Shown one piece after another: positions 1-8,121 of a stretch of 64,000 bases of DNA; the stretch's first letter is position 1, and each line of letters opens with the position of its first letter. Where the stretch lies: contig NZ_JAIEUL010000001.1 in NCBI RefSeq assembly GCF_019599185.1, positions 331,966-395,965 on the forward strand, read 5' to 3'. This DNA comes from Cryobacterium inferilacus. Its GTDB lineage: Bacteria; Actinomycetota; Actinomycetes; Actinomycetales; Microbacteriaceae. The notes under the pieces were generated by a model. That model was not told the origin of the DNA. It ran no database searches and was given only the letters and a program-made list of their open reading frames with translations. The position numbers were made by a program, and so were the translations under genes.

Positions 1-269
1 TCACCGCGGACGACGACCTCGATGTGGTCGATCACCGGGGAGTGCACCGGGAAGGTACGCTCGACGCCGACCTGGAAGCTGACCTTACGGACGCAGAAGG
101 TCTCGCGAACGCCTTCGCCGGAGCGGCCGATGACGACGCCCTGGAAGACCTGGACACGCGAGCGTGCGCCTTCAACGATGTTGACGTGGACCTTGACGGT
201 GTCGCCCGCGCGGAACTCCGGGATGTCTGAACGCAGCGATGCCGCGTCCACCTGGTCGAGAATATGCAT
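1..269 (-). CDS. rplS: 50S ribosomal protein L19 (3' end outside window)
   Basis: Component of the large ribosomal subunit at the 30S-50S interface. About 89 codons are visible from an ATG at 267-269, reading M-H-I-L-D-Q-V-D followed by the L19 stretches [30 protein letters not shown] and [14 protein letters not shown]. The reading frame runs off the left edge, so the last part of the usual ~115 residues is missing. It is the last gene of the rpsP-rimM-trmD-rplS order but is separated from the upstream gene by about 200 bp, suggesting its own promoter. Confidence 0.95.
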   Translation of the reverse strand, partial: MHILDQVDAASLRSDIPEFRAGDTVKVHVNIVEGARSRVQVFQGVVIGRSGEGVRETFCVRKVSFQVGVERTFPVHSPVIDHIEVVVRG

Positions 270-423
270 GTTATTCGCTCTCTGTACCCGCCACAGGTCG
301 AGGACGTTTTAGTGGCGCCCCGCCCGCTCACGGATGGTGAGATGGTGGCGACCAATTGAGTGTGTGCGTGCCGATATCGATGCAGCTCCCCTGTGGCAGA
401 GACTTGCCGCGGCACAAACGCTT

Positions 424-453
424 ATTCTGCCACGTATTCACCCGGCGCGCCAA
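424..453 (-). promoter_or_regulatory. Candidate rplS promoter and leader
   Basis: On the minus strand a TTGGCG -35 (448-453) and a CAGAAT -10 (424-429) are separated by 18 nt. Transcription would start near 417 and give a leader of roughly 150 nt before the rplS ATG at 269. The 201-bp gap 270-470 holds no convincing gene. Inference from sequence only. Confidence 0.4.
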
Positions 454-470
454 CACGGGCGGGTGTCAGA

Positions 471-1013
471 TCAGCGTTCGCCGGGCTTTTCCTGAATGAT
501 GATCACGCTCGGGTCCGTCGGTGGCGTGCGCGCCGAGTCCGGTCGGGAGGCGGCGGGATTCGTCACGGTCGGGAAGCCGGCGGGTCCGCCGGGGACGGTG
601 CCGAACGTGGCGGTCTCCTCGATGTAGGCCAGTGCCTCGCGCACCCGCTTTCGGGCGGCGTCGTACAGCTCCCACACGGCGAACCAGAACGCGCCGATTC
701 CGACGAGGACGACGAGCACCGACAGCCAGGGCGCGGTCACCGAGAAGGCACCCATCAGCACGATCAGTGCGTGCCATACCGTCAGCACCGCCACATCCGC
801 CCAGGAGACGGCCTTCTGCAGACGCACCTCTCTGCGGGCCAGGAACAGCAGGCTCACGACGAGGAGGCCGAACCCGATGGCGACGGCCCCGAACGTGGCG
901 CCCAGCACCTGCCAGGCGGTCGAGCCGAACACCGACGCAGCCACCATCAGCCACAGCGGCAAGGCGCCGACGGCTACGAACTGCCAGTAATAGAAGACCC
1001 TACGGAGAATCAC
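471..1013 (-). CDS. Four-TM membrane protein of unknown function
   Basis: About 180 residues with four hydrophobic segments near residues 10-30, 35-58, 71-90 and 95-115, then a cytosolic-looking tail rich in Pro, Thr and Ser. I do not recognise the family. The start chosen is GTG at 1011-1013, ten nucleotides after the trmD stop; an upstream ATG at 1091 would overlap trmD by about 68 nt and is less likely. It lies between trmD and rplS, where the canonical operon has no gene, and is probably cotranscribed with trmD. Confidence 0.65.
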   Translation of the reverse strand: MILRRVFYYWQFVAVGALPLWLMVAASVFGSTAWQVLGATFGAVAIGFGLLVVSLLFLARREVRLQKAVSWADVAVLTVWHALIVLMGAFSVTAPWLSVLVVLVGIGAFWFAVWELYDAARKRVREALAYIEETATFGTVPGGPAGFPTVTNPAASRPDSARTPPTDPSVIIIQEKPGER

Positions 1014-1023
1014 AGTCCCCAGA

Positions 1024-1803
1024 TTACCCGCGGCTACCTCGCTGAGCCTTGGATTTCGCTGGGGGCAGAAGGGCGGCCTCTGCGGCTTCATGGCTGAGCA
1101 GGTCCGGGCGCACCGTGCGGGTGCGCTCGATTTGCTGCTCCCGCCGCCAGGTGGCGATCGCGCCGTGGTTGCCGCTGAGCAGCACGGGGGGCACCTCCAG
1201 CCCGCGCCAGGTGGCCGGCTTGGTGTAGCTCGGATACTCCAGCAGGCCGGATTCGTGCGATTCCTCGACGAGACTCTCCGGGTTGCCCACCACGCCGGGG
1301 ATGAGGCGCCCGATGGCCTCGATCATGGCCATCACGGCCACCTCCCCTCCGTTGAGCACGTAGTCGCCCAGGCTCACCAAACGCACCCGACCCCTGGCCG
1401 CGAAATGCTCGACCACTCGCTGATCGATGCCCTCGTACCGGCCGCAACCGAACACCAAATGCGGTTCGTGGGCGAGCTCACGGGCCATGGCCTGGGTGAA
1501 CTGCTCCCCCGCCGGCGACGGGAAGACCAGCACCGGTCCCTCGTCGGCGTTCGCGTCACCATTCGCGAGGGGGCTCGACGCGAAGACGCTGTCCAGCGCC
1601 TCCCCCCACGGTTCGGGCTTCATCACCATGCCGGCGCCGCCACCGTACGGGGTGTCGTCGACGGTGTTGTGCCGGTCGTGGGTGAAATCGCGCAGGTTGT
1701 GCACGGCGAGGTCGATCAGACCGGACTGCCGGGCACGACCGAGAAGGGAGATGTCCAGCACACCGAAGAACTCCGGAAAGATACTGATGATGTCGATGCG
1801 CAT
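1024..1803 (-). CDS. trmD: tRNA (guanosine(37)-N1)-methyltransferase
   Basis: SPOUT-class, SAM-dependent enzyme that methylates N1 of G37 next to the anticodon and so prevents +1 frameshifting. At 259 residues it has the usual length. Visible hallmarks are the N-terminus [43 protein letters not shown] and the knot region [19 protein letters not shown]. The start is the ATG at 1801-1803. The gene sits in the rpsP-KH-rimM-trmD-rplS order, but an FNT channel gene separates it from rimM. Confidence 0.97.
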   Translation of the reverse strand: MRIDIISIFPEFFGVLDISLLGRARQSGLIDLAVHNLRDFTHDRHNTVDDTPYGGGAGMVMKPEPWGEALDSVFASSPLANGDANADEGPVLVFPSPAGEQFTQAMARELAHEPHLVFGCGRYEGIDQRVVEHFAARGRVRLVSLGDYVLNGGEVAVMAMIEAIGRLIPGVVGNPESLVEESHESGLLEYPSYTKPATWRGLEVPPVLLSGNHGAIATWRREQQIERTRTVRPDLLSHEAAEAALLPPAKSKAQRGSRG

Positions 1804-1813
1804 AGGGGCAAGT

Positions 1814-2668
1814 CTACGAGTGGCTGGCGGCGAGCTCCGGCGTGTTCTCGGTGTCGTCGTCGTGCATGGCCGCCGCGCGGTTGACCGTATTGCGGTGCGA
1901 GTAGTACATCGGCAGGGCGGTGAAGAGCACGGCGCCGAGGAAGTTGCCGATCAGGACGGGGCCGGTGTTCCAGCCCCACCAGTCGCCGACGCTGATGTCG
2001 GCGCCGAGCAGCATGCCGGCCGGGATGACGAACATGTTCACGACGGCGTGCTCGAGACCCAGGCCGAAGAAGGTGAGCACGGGCAGCCACATGGCCAGGA
2101 TCTTGCCGGCCGTGGAGGTGGACGTGTAGAACATGATGGTGCCCAGGGCCACCATCCAGTTGCAGAGCATGGCCTTGATGACGACCACCAGGATGCCCCC
2201 GGCACCGACAGCCTCGTACGGCAGCACCTTGTGCTCGGCCATGTTGATGATCGCCTGGATCATCGGGTCGGTGGTATCGGTGCCGAGATAGGTGATGACG
2301 CCGGTGTAGAGCAGGGCGTAGAGACCGGCGCCGACAATGTGGGCGGGGATGACGACAGCGAAGTTCTTCAGACCCTTGGCGATGGTGGTGCGGCCCTCGA
2401 GAATGGCCAGCGGGATGAGCGCGAAGGTGCCGGTGACCAGTTCGAGGCCGAGCAGCAGGATCACGCAGAAACCCACGGGGAAGACCAGGGCGCCCACGAT
2501 CGGAAGCCCCGTCTGCGCCGCTGCGGTCAGGGCGAGCGTCGTGGCGGCACCGAGGATGGCGCCGGACAGGGTGCCGCGCACGGCCATCTGCCGCACGGTG
2601 AGATTGCTCTTGACGACTCCGCTGTGCACCAGTTGATCGATCAGCTGGTCCGGTTTCACGTAGGACAT
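1814..2668 (-). CDS. Formate/nitrite transporter (FNT) family channel
   Basis: A 284-residue pentameric-channel family protein expected to pass formate, nitrite or related small anions across the cytoplasmic membrane. It shows six hydrophobic segments and FNT-like stretches such as [31 protein letters not shown] and [18 protein letters not shown] good ribosome site (AGGAG) precedes the ATG at 2666-2668. A TATAGT hexamer at 2698-2703 on the same strand could be its own -10. The position between rimM and trmD is unusual; the substrate cannot be told from sequence (formate versus nitrite). Confidence 0.88.
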   Translation of the reverse strand: MSYVKPDQLIDQLVHSGVVKSNLTVRQMAVRGTLSGAILGAATTLALTAAAQTGLPIVGALVFPVGFCVILLLGLELVTGTFALIPLAILEGRTTIAKGLKNFAVVIPAHIVGAGLYALLYTGVITYLGTDTTDPMIQAIINMAEHKVLPYEAVGAGGILVVVIKAMLCNWMVALGTIMFYTSTSTAGKILAMWLPVLTFFGLGLEHAVVNMFVIPAGMLLGADISVGDWWGWNTGPVLIGNFLGAVLFTALPMYYSHRNTVNRAAAMHDDDTENTPELAASHS

Positions 2669-2697
2669 GCGACGGTACTCCTCTTCAACGGCCGCGA

Positions 2698-2703
2698 ACT
2701 ATA
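2698..2703 (-). promoter_or_regulatory. Candidate -10 element for the FNT gene
   Basis: TATAGT on the minus strand, 29 nt before the ATG of the FNT gene, with no clear -35. It would give a short leader containing the AGGAG ribosome site and would let the channel gene be expressed apart from rimM. Confidence 0.3.
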
Positions 2704-2760
2704 CGAACGTGAAGTAGGTGTGGCGCGGCGCGCCTCTCCCCGTGAACTGGAGCGGGGCGG

Positions 2761-3399
2761 TTAGACGTCCTGCTCGGTCGGAGTCGGCGTCGCTGCCGGT
2801 TCTGGTGGAGTCTCGGGGGCCGGGGCCGCGTCAGCGGTGTCCGGCTCGTCCGGCAGCTCTTCGAGCAGTCCGGGAGGAGGGGTGATGGTGATGACGCCGG
2901 CCGCGATGTCGACCGAGGGCACGATCGCCTTGACGAAGGGAATCATCACCTCGCCGGTGGCGGTCTTCACGATCAGAAGGTCTTGGGCGGGCAGGTGCTC
3001 GAGGCGCGTCAGCGTGCCGATCTGCACTCCGTCGCGCACGACGGCGAGACCCACCAGCTGGTGGTCGTACCAGGCGTCTTCTTCATCCGTCTGCTCGGCG
3101 GAGTCCTGGTCGATCCACAGAATGGCCTTGGCCAGGGCTTCAGCGGCCTCGCGGTCGGGAACGTCCTTGAAGAACCCGACGGGGTGCTGGTTGTACCAAC
3201 GCAGCTCGACGAGTTCGATGGTCTTGCCGTGCCAGGGTGAGCTGGTCGGTACCTGAAGGGTGAACACGGCGCCCGGGACGAATCGACGTCCCGGGTCGTC
3301 CGTGAACAGCTCCAGCTTGATGGCGCCTTTGAGGCCATGGGCCTTCGTGAGGCGCCCCACCCGCAGTTGGGTGGCCGGGGTCGTGCTGTCGGAACTCAT
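2761..3399 (-). CDS. rimM: Ribosome maturation factor RimM
   Basis: Assists maturation of the 30S head domain and binds S19. The 212 residues contain an N-terminal RimM domain (LRVGRLTKAHGLKGAIKLEL, near residues 11-30) and a PRC-barrel-like half (EDAWYDHQLVGL, residues ~110 on). The last ~30 residues are a Pro/Ala/Thr/Glu-rich tail beyond the conserved core, common in actinobacterial RimM. It starts 21 nt after the KH gene, so it belongs to the rpsP operon. Confidence 0.95.
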   Translation of the reverse strand: MSSDSTTPATQLRVGRLTKAHGLKGAIKLELFTDDPGRRFVPGAVFTLQVPTSSPWHGKTIELVELRWYNQHPVGFFKDVPDREAAEALAKAILWIDQDSAEQTDEEDAWYDHQLVGLAVVRDGVQIGTLTRLEHLPAQDLLIVKTATGEVMIPFVKAIVPSVDIAAGVITITPPPGLLEELPDEPDTADAAPAPETPPEPAATPTPTEQDV

Positions 3400-3420
3400 A
3401 AGGGGCTAGTCACTACCCGC

Positions 3421-3657
3421 TCAGTTGTCCGTGTCGACAACGTCGACCCGCACGCGCTTGCCGTCGGCCAGTGCGGCCACGAGAGTGCGCAGCGCCTTGG
3501 CGGTGCGACCGGCGCGGCCGATCACCCGGCCGAGGTCCTCGGGGTTCACACGAACCTCGAGCACCTCACCACGGGGTGAGTTCTGGGCTACAACGTGCAC
3601 ATCGTCCGGGTGATCAACGATTCCCTTGACGAGGTGCTCAAGCGCGGGAGCGAGCAA
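3421..3657 (-). CDS. KH-domain RNA-binding protein (KhpA/YlqC type)
   Basis: A 78-residue protein with a KH fold signature, EVRVNPEDLGRVIGRAGRTA, containing the GxxG-type loop IGRAG. Such proteins sit between rpsP and rimM in many Gram-positive bacteria and bind RNA. The start appears to be TTG at 3655-3657, two nucleotides after the rpsP stop, which implies translational coupling; GAGGA inside the end of rpsP could serve as ribosome site. No nearer ATG or GTG fits. Confidence 0.88.
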   Translation of the reverse strand: MLAPALEHLVKGIVDHPDDVHVVAQNSPRGEVLEVRVNPEDLGRVIGRAGRTAKALRTLVAALADGKRVRVDVVDTDN

Positions 3658-3659
3658 AA

Positions 3660-4076
3660 TTACGCCTTGTCCTCTTCGGTTGCCTCGGCGGCAACGTCGT
3701 CGGCGGGGGCCTTCTCCGCGGGCTTGTCAGCCTTGGGCTTCAGGACCGGCTTCTTCTTCTCGTCGGCGACGAAGGCAGCCTTGGGCTCCTTGATCTTGAC
3801 GGTGGAGACGGCGTTCTTGTCGCCCTTGAAGATGCCCCAGTCGCCGGTCAGCTTGAGGAGTGCCGCAACCTGCTCGGTCGGCTGTGCGCCGACGGAGAGC
3901 CAGTACTGGGCACGCTCGGACTTGACCTCGATGACGGAGGGCTCCTGCGTGGGGTGGTAGATGCCGATCTCTTCGATGACACGACCATCGCGCTTGGTGC
4001 GCGAGTCGGCGACAACGATGCGGTAGTACGGCGCACGAATCTTGCCCATGCGCTTCAGACGGATTTTGACAGCCAC
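3660..4076 (-). CDS. rpsP: 30S ribosomal protein S16
   Basis: Small-subunit protein with the typical start [12 protein letters not shown] and [16 protein letters not shown]. The start chosen is GTG at 4074-4076, because AGGAGA lies six nucleotides upstream and the S16 fold begins there; an ATG at 4148 in frame adds non-conserved residues. About 138 residues, longer than the ~80-90 core, with an Ala/Lys/Glu/Asp-rich C-terminal tail that is typical in Actinobacteria. First gene of the KH-rimM-trmD operon. Confidence 0.95.
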   Translation of the reverse strand: MAVKIRLKRMGKIRAPYYRIVVADSRTKRDGRVIEEIGIYHPTQEPSVIEVKSERAQYWLSVGAQPTEQVAALLKLTGDWGIFKGDKNAVSTVKIKEPKAAFVADEKKKPVLKPKADKPAEKAPADDVAAEATEEDKA

Positions 4077-4381
4077 AATTCTCCTGTGATTTAGATGTTT
4101 GGCGAACTGACAGCCGTGAGCGTGGGGGCACACTCGGCACAAGCTCAATAAGGTTCGTGTTACGCCGGATTAGAGGGTCGGGCGCAACGGAACTCGACTA
4201 ATCATTGTGTCAGACATCGACCACTTTGTGATAATCGAAGCCCGAGATGGGCAGAAAACATCCCCGGCCGGTCATCCGGGGTCATCGGCCGTCGCGCGGC
4301 AGTCGAGATTCGGGTGGTTTAGCTGTCAGGATTGGGCCAGTTGACCCCGATCGGGGGCAGAGAAGGGTGAAGGGCACACCA
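4077..4381. other. Intergenic region between divergent rpsP and carboxylate-amine ligase
   Basis: About 305 bp without a convincing gene. It must hold the promoter and leader of the rpsP operon on the minus strand and the promoter of the ligase on the plus strand. The stretch near 4140-4240 is clearly more AT-rich than its surroundings, as expected of promoter DNA, but I cannot assign a pair of hexamers with confidence. Confidence 0.5.
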
Positions 4382-5539
4382 GTGGCAACCGAAACCGTGG
4401 CAATCGAGTTCGCTCGCTCCGAGCGTTCGACGATCGGCGTGGAGTGGGAACTCGCCCTGGTCGACCGCGAAACCGGCGACCTCGTGTCGATCGCCGACGA
4501 GGTTCTTGACGCCCTGCGCGGCCCGGACGGTTCGCCGCACCCGCACATCACCGGGGAACTCCTGCTCAACACGGTCGAACTCGTCTCCGGTGTGCACCAC
4601 ACCGTCGCCGGCGCCGTGGCCGACGTCGCCGGTCAGGTCGCCGAGGTACGTGCCATCACCGAGCCGCGCGGCGTCGAGCCGATCTGCAGCGGCTCGCATC
4701 CGTTCGGTCAGTGGTTCGACCAGACGGTGACCGACAAGGAGCGCTACCACAAGCTCATCGACCGCACCCAGTGGTGGGGCCGCAACATGATGATCTGGGG
4801 CATCCACGTGCACGTGGGCATCGAGGACCGCGACAAGGTCATCCCGATCCTCAACGGCCTGCTCAGTTTCGTGCCGCACCTGCAGGCCCTGAGCGCGTCG
4901 AGCCCCTTCTGGGCCGGCGTCAACACCGGGTACGCCTCCAACCGGGCGCAGATGTTCCAGCAGCTGCCGACCGCGGGCCTGCCGTGGCGCCTGGACGACT
5001 GGGCGGGCTGGGAGGCCTACGTTAACGACCTCACCGTGACCGGAATCATCGAGGACGCCACCGAGGTGCGCTGGGACATCCGCCCGTCGCCGCGCTGGGG
5101 CACCATCGAGGTGCGCGCCTGCGACGGCGTGTCGACCGTGGAAGAACTCGGGGCGATCGCCGCGCTCATCCAGTGCCTGGTCGAGTGGATGTCGACCGAG
5201 ATCGATGAGGGCCGCCAGGTGCCCACGATGCAGCCGTGGTTCGTGCGCGAGAACAAGTGGCGCGCGGCCCGCTACGGGTTGTCGGCCGAGATCATCGTGA
5301 ACTCCACCGGCACCGAGCGGATGGTGACCGACGAGGTGCGACGCCTGGTGGAGCTGCTCTCCCCCACGGCCGAGCGCCTGGGCTGCCTGGCCGAGCTGCA
5401 CCAGCTCAACCTGATCCTCGATCAGGGTGCCAGTTACCAGCGTCAGCTGGCCGTGGCCGCCCTGCACGACGGTGCGCTCCCGCCGGTCGTCGCTTCCCTG
5501 GCTCGCGAGCTTCGTGAGGGCCTCATCCCGCCTGCCTAG
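4382..5539 (+). CDS. Carboxylate-amine ligase, YbdK / glutamate-cysteine ligase 2 family
   Basis: ATP-dependent ligase of the glutamine-synthetase-like fold; members have weak glutamate-cysteine ligase activity and the physiological substrate is often unknown. About 385 residues. Hallmarks are STIGVEWELALVDRETGD near residue 15, PHITGELLLNTVELVSGVH, and WGIHVHVGIEDRDKV carrying the His pair. The start chosen is GTG at 4382, with GAAGG about nine nucleotides before it; the frame is open upstream to 4247 but that part is Arg/Gly-rich and unlike the family. It is a single gene between rpsP and the DUF222 gene, on the opposite strand to the backbone operon. Confidence 0.85.
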   Translation: MATETVAIEFARSERSTIGVEWELALVDRETGDLVSIADEVLDALRGPDGSPHPHITGELLLNTVELVSGVHHTVAGAVADVAGQVAEVRAITEPRGVEPICSGSHPFGQWFDQTVTDKERYHKLIDRTQWWGRNMMIWGIHVHVGIEDRDKVIPILNGLLSFVPHLQALSASSPFWAGVNTGYASNRAQMFQQLPTAGLPWRLDDWAGWEAYVNDLTVTGIIEDATEVRWDIRPSPRWGTIEVRACDGVSTVEELGAIAALIQCLVEWMSTEIDEGRQVPTMQPWFVRENKWRAARYGLSAEIIVNSTGTERMVTDEVRRLVELLSPTAERLGCLAELHQLNLILDQGASYQRQLAVAALHDGALPPVVASLARELREGLIPPA

Positions 5540-5646
5540 CTGCACCTTCGCGAACTGCGATTCTGCCGCCGAATTCCCGCGTGTTCGCCCGGTGCACGGA
5601 TGTGCGCGGCCCGGTGCGTTGCGAGCGGGCGTCAATGTCGGTGGTA

Positions 5647-5663
5647 GCTGAGATGATCTCAGC
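5647..5663. promoter_or_regulatory. 17-bp inverted repeat abutting the DUF222-HNH start
   Basis: GCTGAGAT-G-ATCTCAGC is a perfect 8-bp inverted repeat around one base, ending directly at the ATG at 5664. It could be an operator, or a hairpin that masks translation start. No Shine-Dalgarno is visible upstream of this ATG. Confidence 0.35.
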
Positions 5664-7250
5664 ATGAGTAGCCCAGACCAGGCACCACCGCCAGTTCCGG
5701 ATGATGACGACTACTCTCCGGAACCCGCCCCACCCGGATCCACCCCCGCCCCTGACCATCCGGCCGAGCCCGATCGGGCCGGTCCCGACTGGGTGCGCAC
5801 GGAGTTGGTGCGGCGCACCGAGTTGATCGCGGCCGAGCATCGTGCCATCGCCCAAGCGCAGGCCCGGCAGGCCGAGCGGCTGGTCGAGCTGCAGCTCTGG
5901 AGTGAGGAGCCGCAGGTGGCGTCCCGTCTGCAGGGCAGCCTGGAAGCCAGTCACCTGGCCGACCGGAACGCAGCGACGCTCAGCGCGTGTCAGGCGCGCG
6001 CGGTCGAGTTCGGCCGGTGGGAGGACCGGGAGGTCGCCCGGCGCACGATCGTGAGCGAGACGGCGTGCCTGCTGCGGTTATCCGAACGCACCGTGGAACG
6101 TCTGCTGGACGAGTCGCTCTGGCTCTACTCGACGACGGCCACGTTCGAAGCGCTCTCGGCCGGGGAGATCAGTTACCCGCACGCCAAGGCCCTGATCGAT
6201 CAGATGCGCACCCTGCCCGAGGAGCACCAGGCCGCGTTCGAGGAAGCTCTGCTGCCGCACGCGAAAACCCTGCCGGTGGGCCGGTTCACCAACCGGGCCC
6301 ACCGGCTGCGGGAGAGACAGCACCCGGAGTCGATCGTGACCCGCACGACGAATGCTCTCGCCGACCGGCACACCCGGTGGGAACCGGCCGCCGATGGGAT
6401 GGGCTGGTTGCACTGGTACGGCACCGTGCACGACACCAAATCCGCGTTCGATCGCATCGACAGCACTGCTAAGACCCTGCAGCAGCGCGGCGACACCGGC
6501 GCGGGAATGGGCGAGGGGACGGGGTCGGCGGCTGAGCGGGCCGAAGCCGAGCAGCAGCGCAAGCGCGGCCTCGCTCAGCTCCGGGCGGACATCACCCGGG
6601 CCCTGCTGCTGGACGGTGTCACCCCCGACGGCCTCGGTGCCGGCATCCGCGGCACGGTGATGATCACCGTGCCGGTACTCACGCTGCTCGGCCAGAGCGA
6701 TGAACCGGCCACCCTTGAGGGGTACGGGCCGATCTCGCCCGAGACCGCCCGGGAGATCGCCGCGCAAGCGCCGAGCTTCACCCGGCTGCTCACCCACCCG
6801 GAGACCGGCGTCGTGCTCTCGCTGGGTAAGACCCAGTACAAGAACACCAAGGCCATGAAGAAATGGTTGCGGATGCGCGATGAAACCTGCCGGTTCCCCG
6901 GTTGCAACCGGCCCGCGGTGAAATCCGATGTCGATCACACCGACGACTGGGCCAACGGCGGAACAACCGACTGCGACAACCTCGCACACCTCTGCGAAGC
7001 CCACCACCGGCTCAAACACCTCTCCCAGTGGCAGGTCGTTCAGGAACCCGGTGGGGTGCTGCTGTGGACCTCGCCGGGCAAGCGCAGCTACCGCACCGAC
7101 CCGGCCAACCCGGTCGCACCACCCCGACCCAGACCACCGGTGGTGACGCCCAAGAAACGCAGGCGACCCGCCGCGGTGAGCTACCTGATGCCCGAACACC
7201 AGCCGACACGCCGCCCGTCACCGCCGGTACCCGAGAACCCGCCGTTCTAA
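5664..7250 (+). CDS. DUF222 / 13E12-repeat protein with C-terminal HNH nuclease motif
   Basis: A 528-residue protein of the large actinobacterial 13E12 family. Residues ~30-330 form the DUF222 region. The C-terminal part holds an HNH signature: CRFPGCNRP (two Cys), then DVDHTDDWANGG, DNLAHLCEAHHRLKH. The tail is Pro/Arg-rich. The role is unsettled; members are multicopy, and associations with mobile DNA or DNA damage have been suggested. The start ATG has no ribosome site and follows an inverted repeat. It is a stand-alone gene convergent with the LLM gene 13 bp away. Confidence 0.9.
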   Translation: MSSPDQAPPPVPDDDDYSPEPAPPGSTPAPDHPAEPDRAGPDWVRTELVRRTELIAAEHRAIAQAQARQAERLVELQLWSEEPQVASRLQGSLEASHLADRNAATLSACQARAVEFGRWEDREVARRTIVSETACLLRLSERTVERLLDESLWLYSTTATFEALSAGEISYPHAKALIDQMRTLPEEHQAAFEEALLPHAKTLPVGRFTNRAHRLRERQHPESIVTRTTNALADRHTRWEPAADGMGWLHWYGTVHDTKSAFDRIDSTAKTLQQRGDTGAGMGEGTGSAAERAEAEQQRKRGLAQLRADITRALLLDGVTPDGLGAGIRGTVMITVPVLTLLGQSDEPATLEGYGPISPETAREIAAQAPSFTRLLTHPETGVVLSLGKTQYKNTKAMKKWLRMRDETCRFPGCNRPAVKSDVDHTDDWANGGTTDCDNLAHLCEAHHRLKHLSQWQVVQEPGGVLLWTSPGKRSYRTDPANPVAPPRPRPPVVTPKKRRRPAAVSYLMPEHQPTRRPSPPVPENPPF

Positions 7251-7263
7251 CTGTAGGCCGCAG

Positions 7264-8070
7264 TCAGGACGCGAGTGCGCGCGGGGTGTTCTTGCTGTCG
7301 CGCCAGGCGATCCAGTCCTCGACGGGCGCCAGGTCGTATGCGGGACCGGAGATACCCAGGGTGAACAGGGTGGTGCCCAGCTCGTAGAGTTCGTCGGCCT
7401 CGTCAGTGGTCTTGCCGCGCAACTCGGTGGAGATCTCGATCTCCGCGATGTCCCGGCCCACGGTCTCGCACCAGCTGCCCAGCACCCCGAGCTTGTGCGT
7501 GAGCACGTCCGGGGTGGAGAAGGAGTGCCAGATGTCGGCGTGCTGCGCCACGATCCGCAGGGTCTTCTTCTCGCCTGCGCCGCCGATGAGCACGGGGATG
7601 TCCCGGACGGGTGCGGGGTTCAGTTTCGCCCAGCGAGCCTCGATGCGGGGCAGGTCGGCCGCGAGGGCATCCAGCCGGGTGCCGGCGGTACCGAAGTCGT
7701 AGCCGTATTCGTCATAGTCGCGCTCGAACCAGCCCGAGCCGGTGCCGAAGATGAACCGCCCACCACTGATGTGGTCGATCGTGCGGGCCATATCCGCCTG
7801 CAGATCGGCGTTGCGGTAGCTGTTGCAGTTCACCAGGGCGCCCATCTCGATCATGCTGGTCTGCTCCGCCCACGCGGCGAGGAGCGTCCAGGACTCGAAG
7901 TGCAGTCCTTCCGGGTCGCCGGAGAGCGGGAAGAAGTGGTCCCAGTTGAAGGCGATGTCCACACCCAGGGCCTCAACGGCCGCGACGGTGTTGCGGATGG
8001 AGGTGTACTCGGCGTGCTGAGGGGCGATCTGCACACCGAGGCGCACGGAGCGGGGCTGGGGAGAAGTCAT
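7264..8070 (-). CDS. LLM-class (luciferase-like) F420/FMN-dependent oxidoreductase
   Basis: A 268-residue TIM-barrel oxidoreductase of the luciferase-like monooxygenase superfamily. Typical stretches are LGVQIAPQHAEY at the N-terminus, AFNWDHFFPLSGD, IEMGALVNCNSYRNADLQA, DHISGGRFIFGTGSGWFERD and PVLIGGAGEKKTLRIVA. Use of coenzyme F420 is inferred from the subfamily, not proved; the substrate is unknown. The start is the ATG at 8068-8070. It lies between ffh (same strand, 51 bp) and the convergent DUF222 gene. Confidence 0.85.
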   Translation of the reverse strand: MTSPQPRSVRLGVQIAPQHAEYTSIRNTVAAVEALGVDIAFNWDHFFPLSGDPEGLHFESWTLLAAWAEQTSMIEMGALVNCNSYRNADLQADMARTIDHISGGRFIFGTGSGWFERDYDEYGYDFGTAGTRLDALAADLPRIEARWAKLNPAPVRDIPVLIGGAGEKKTLRIVAQHADIWHSFSTPDVLTHKLGVLGSWCETVGRDIAEIEISTELRGKTTDEADELYELGTTLFTLGISGPAYDLAPVEDWIAWRDSKNTPRALAS

Positions 8071-8121
8071 TGCAGAATCCTAAACCCGGCCGCCCCGCTC
8101 ACGTGCACAGGAGCCGAGAGA

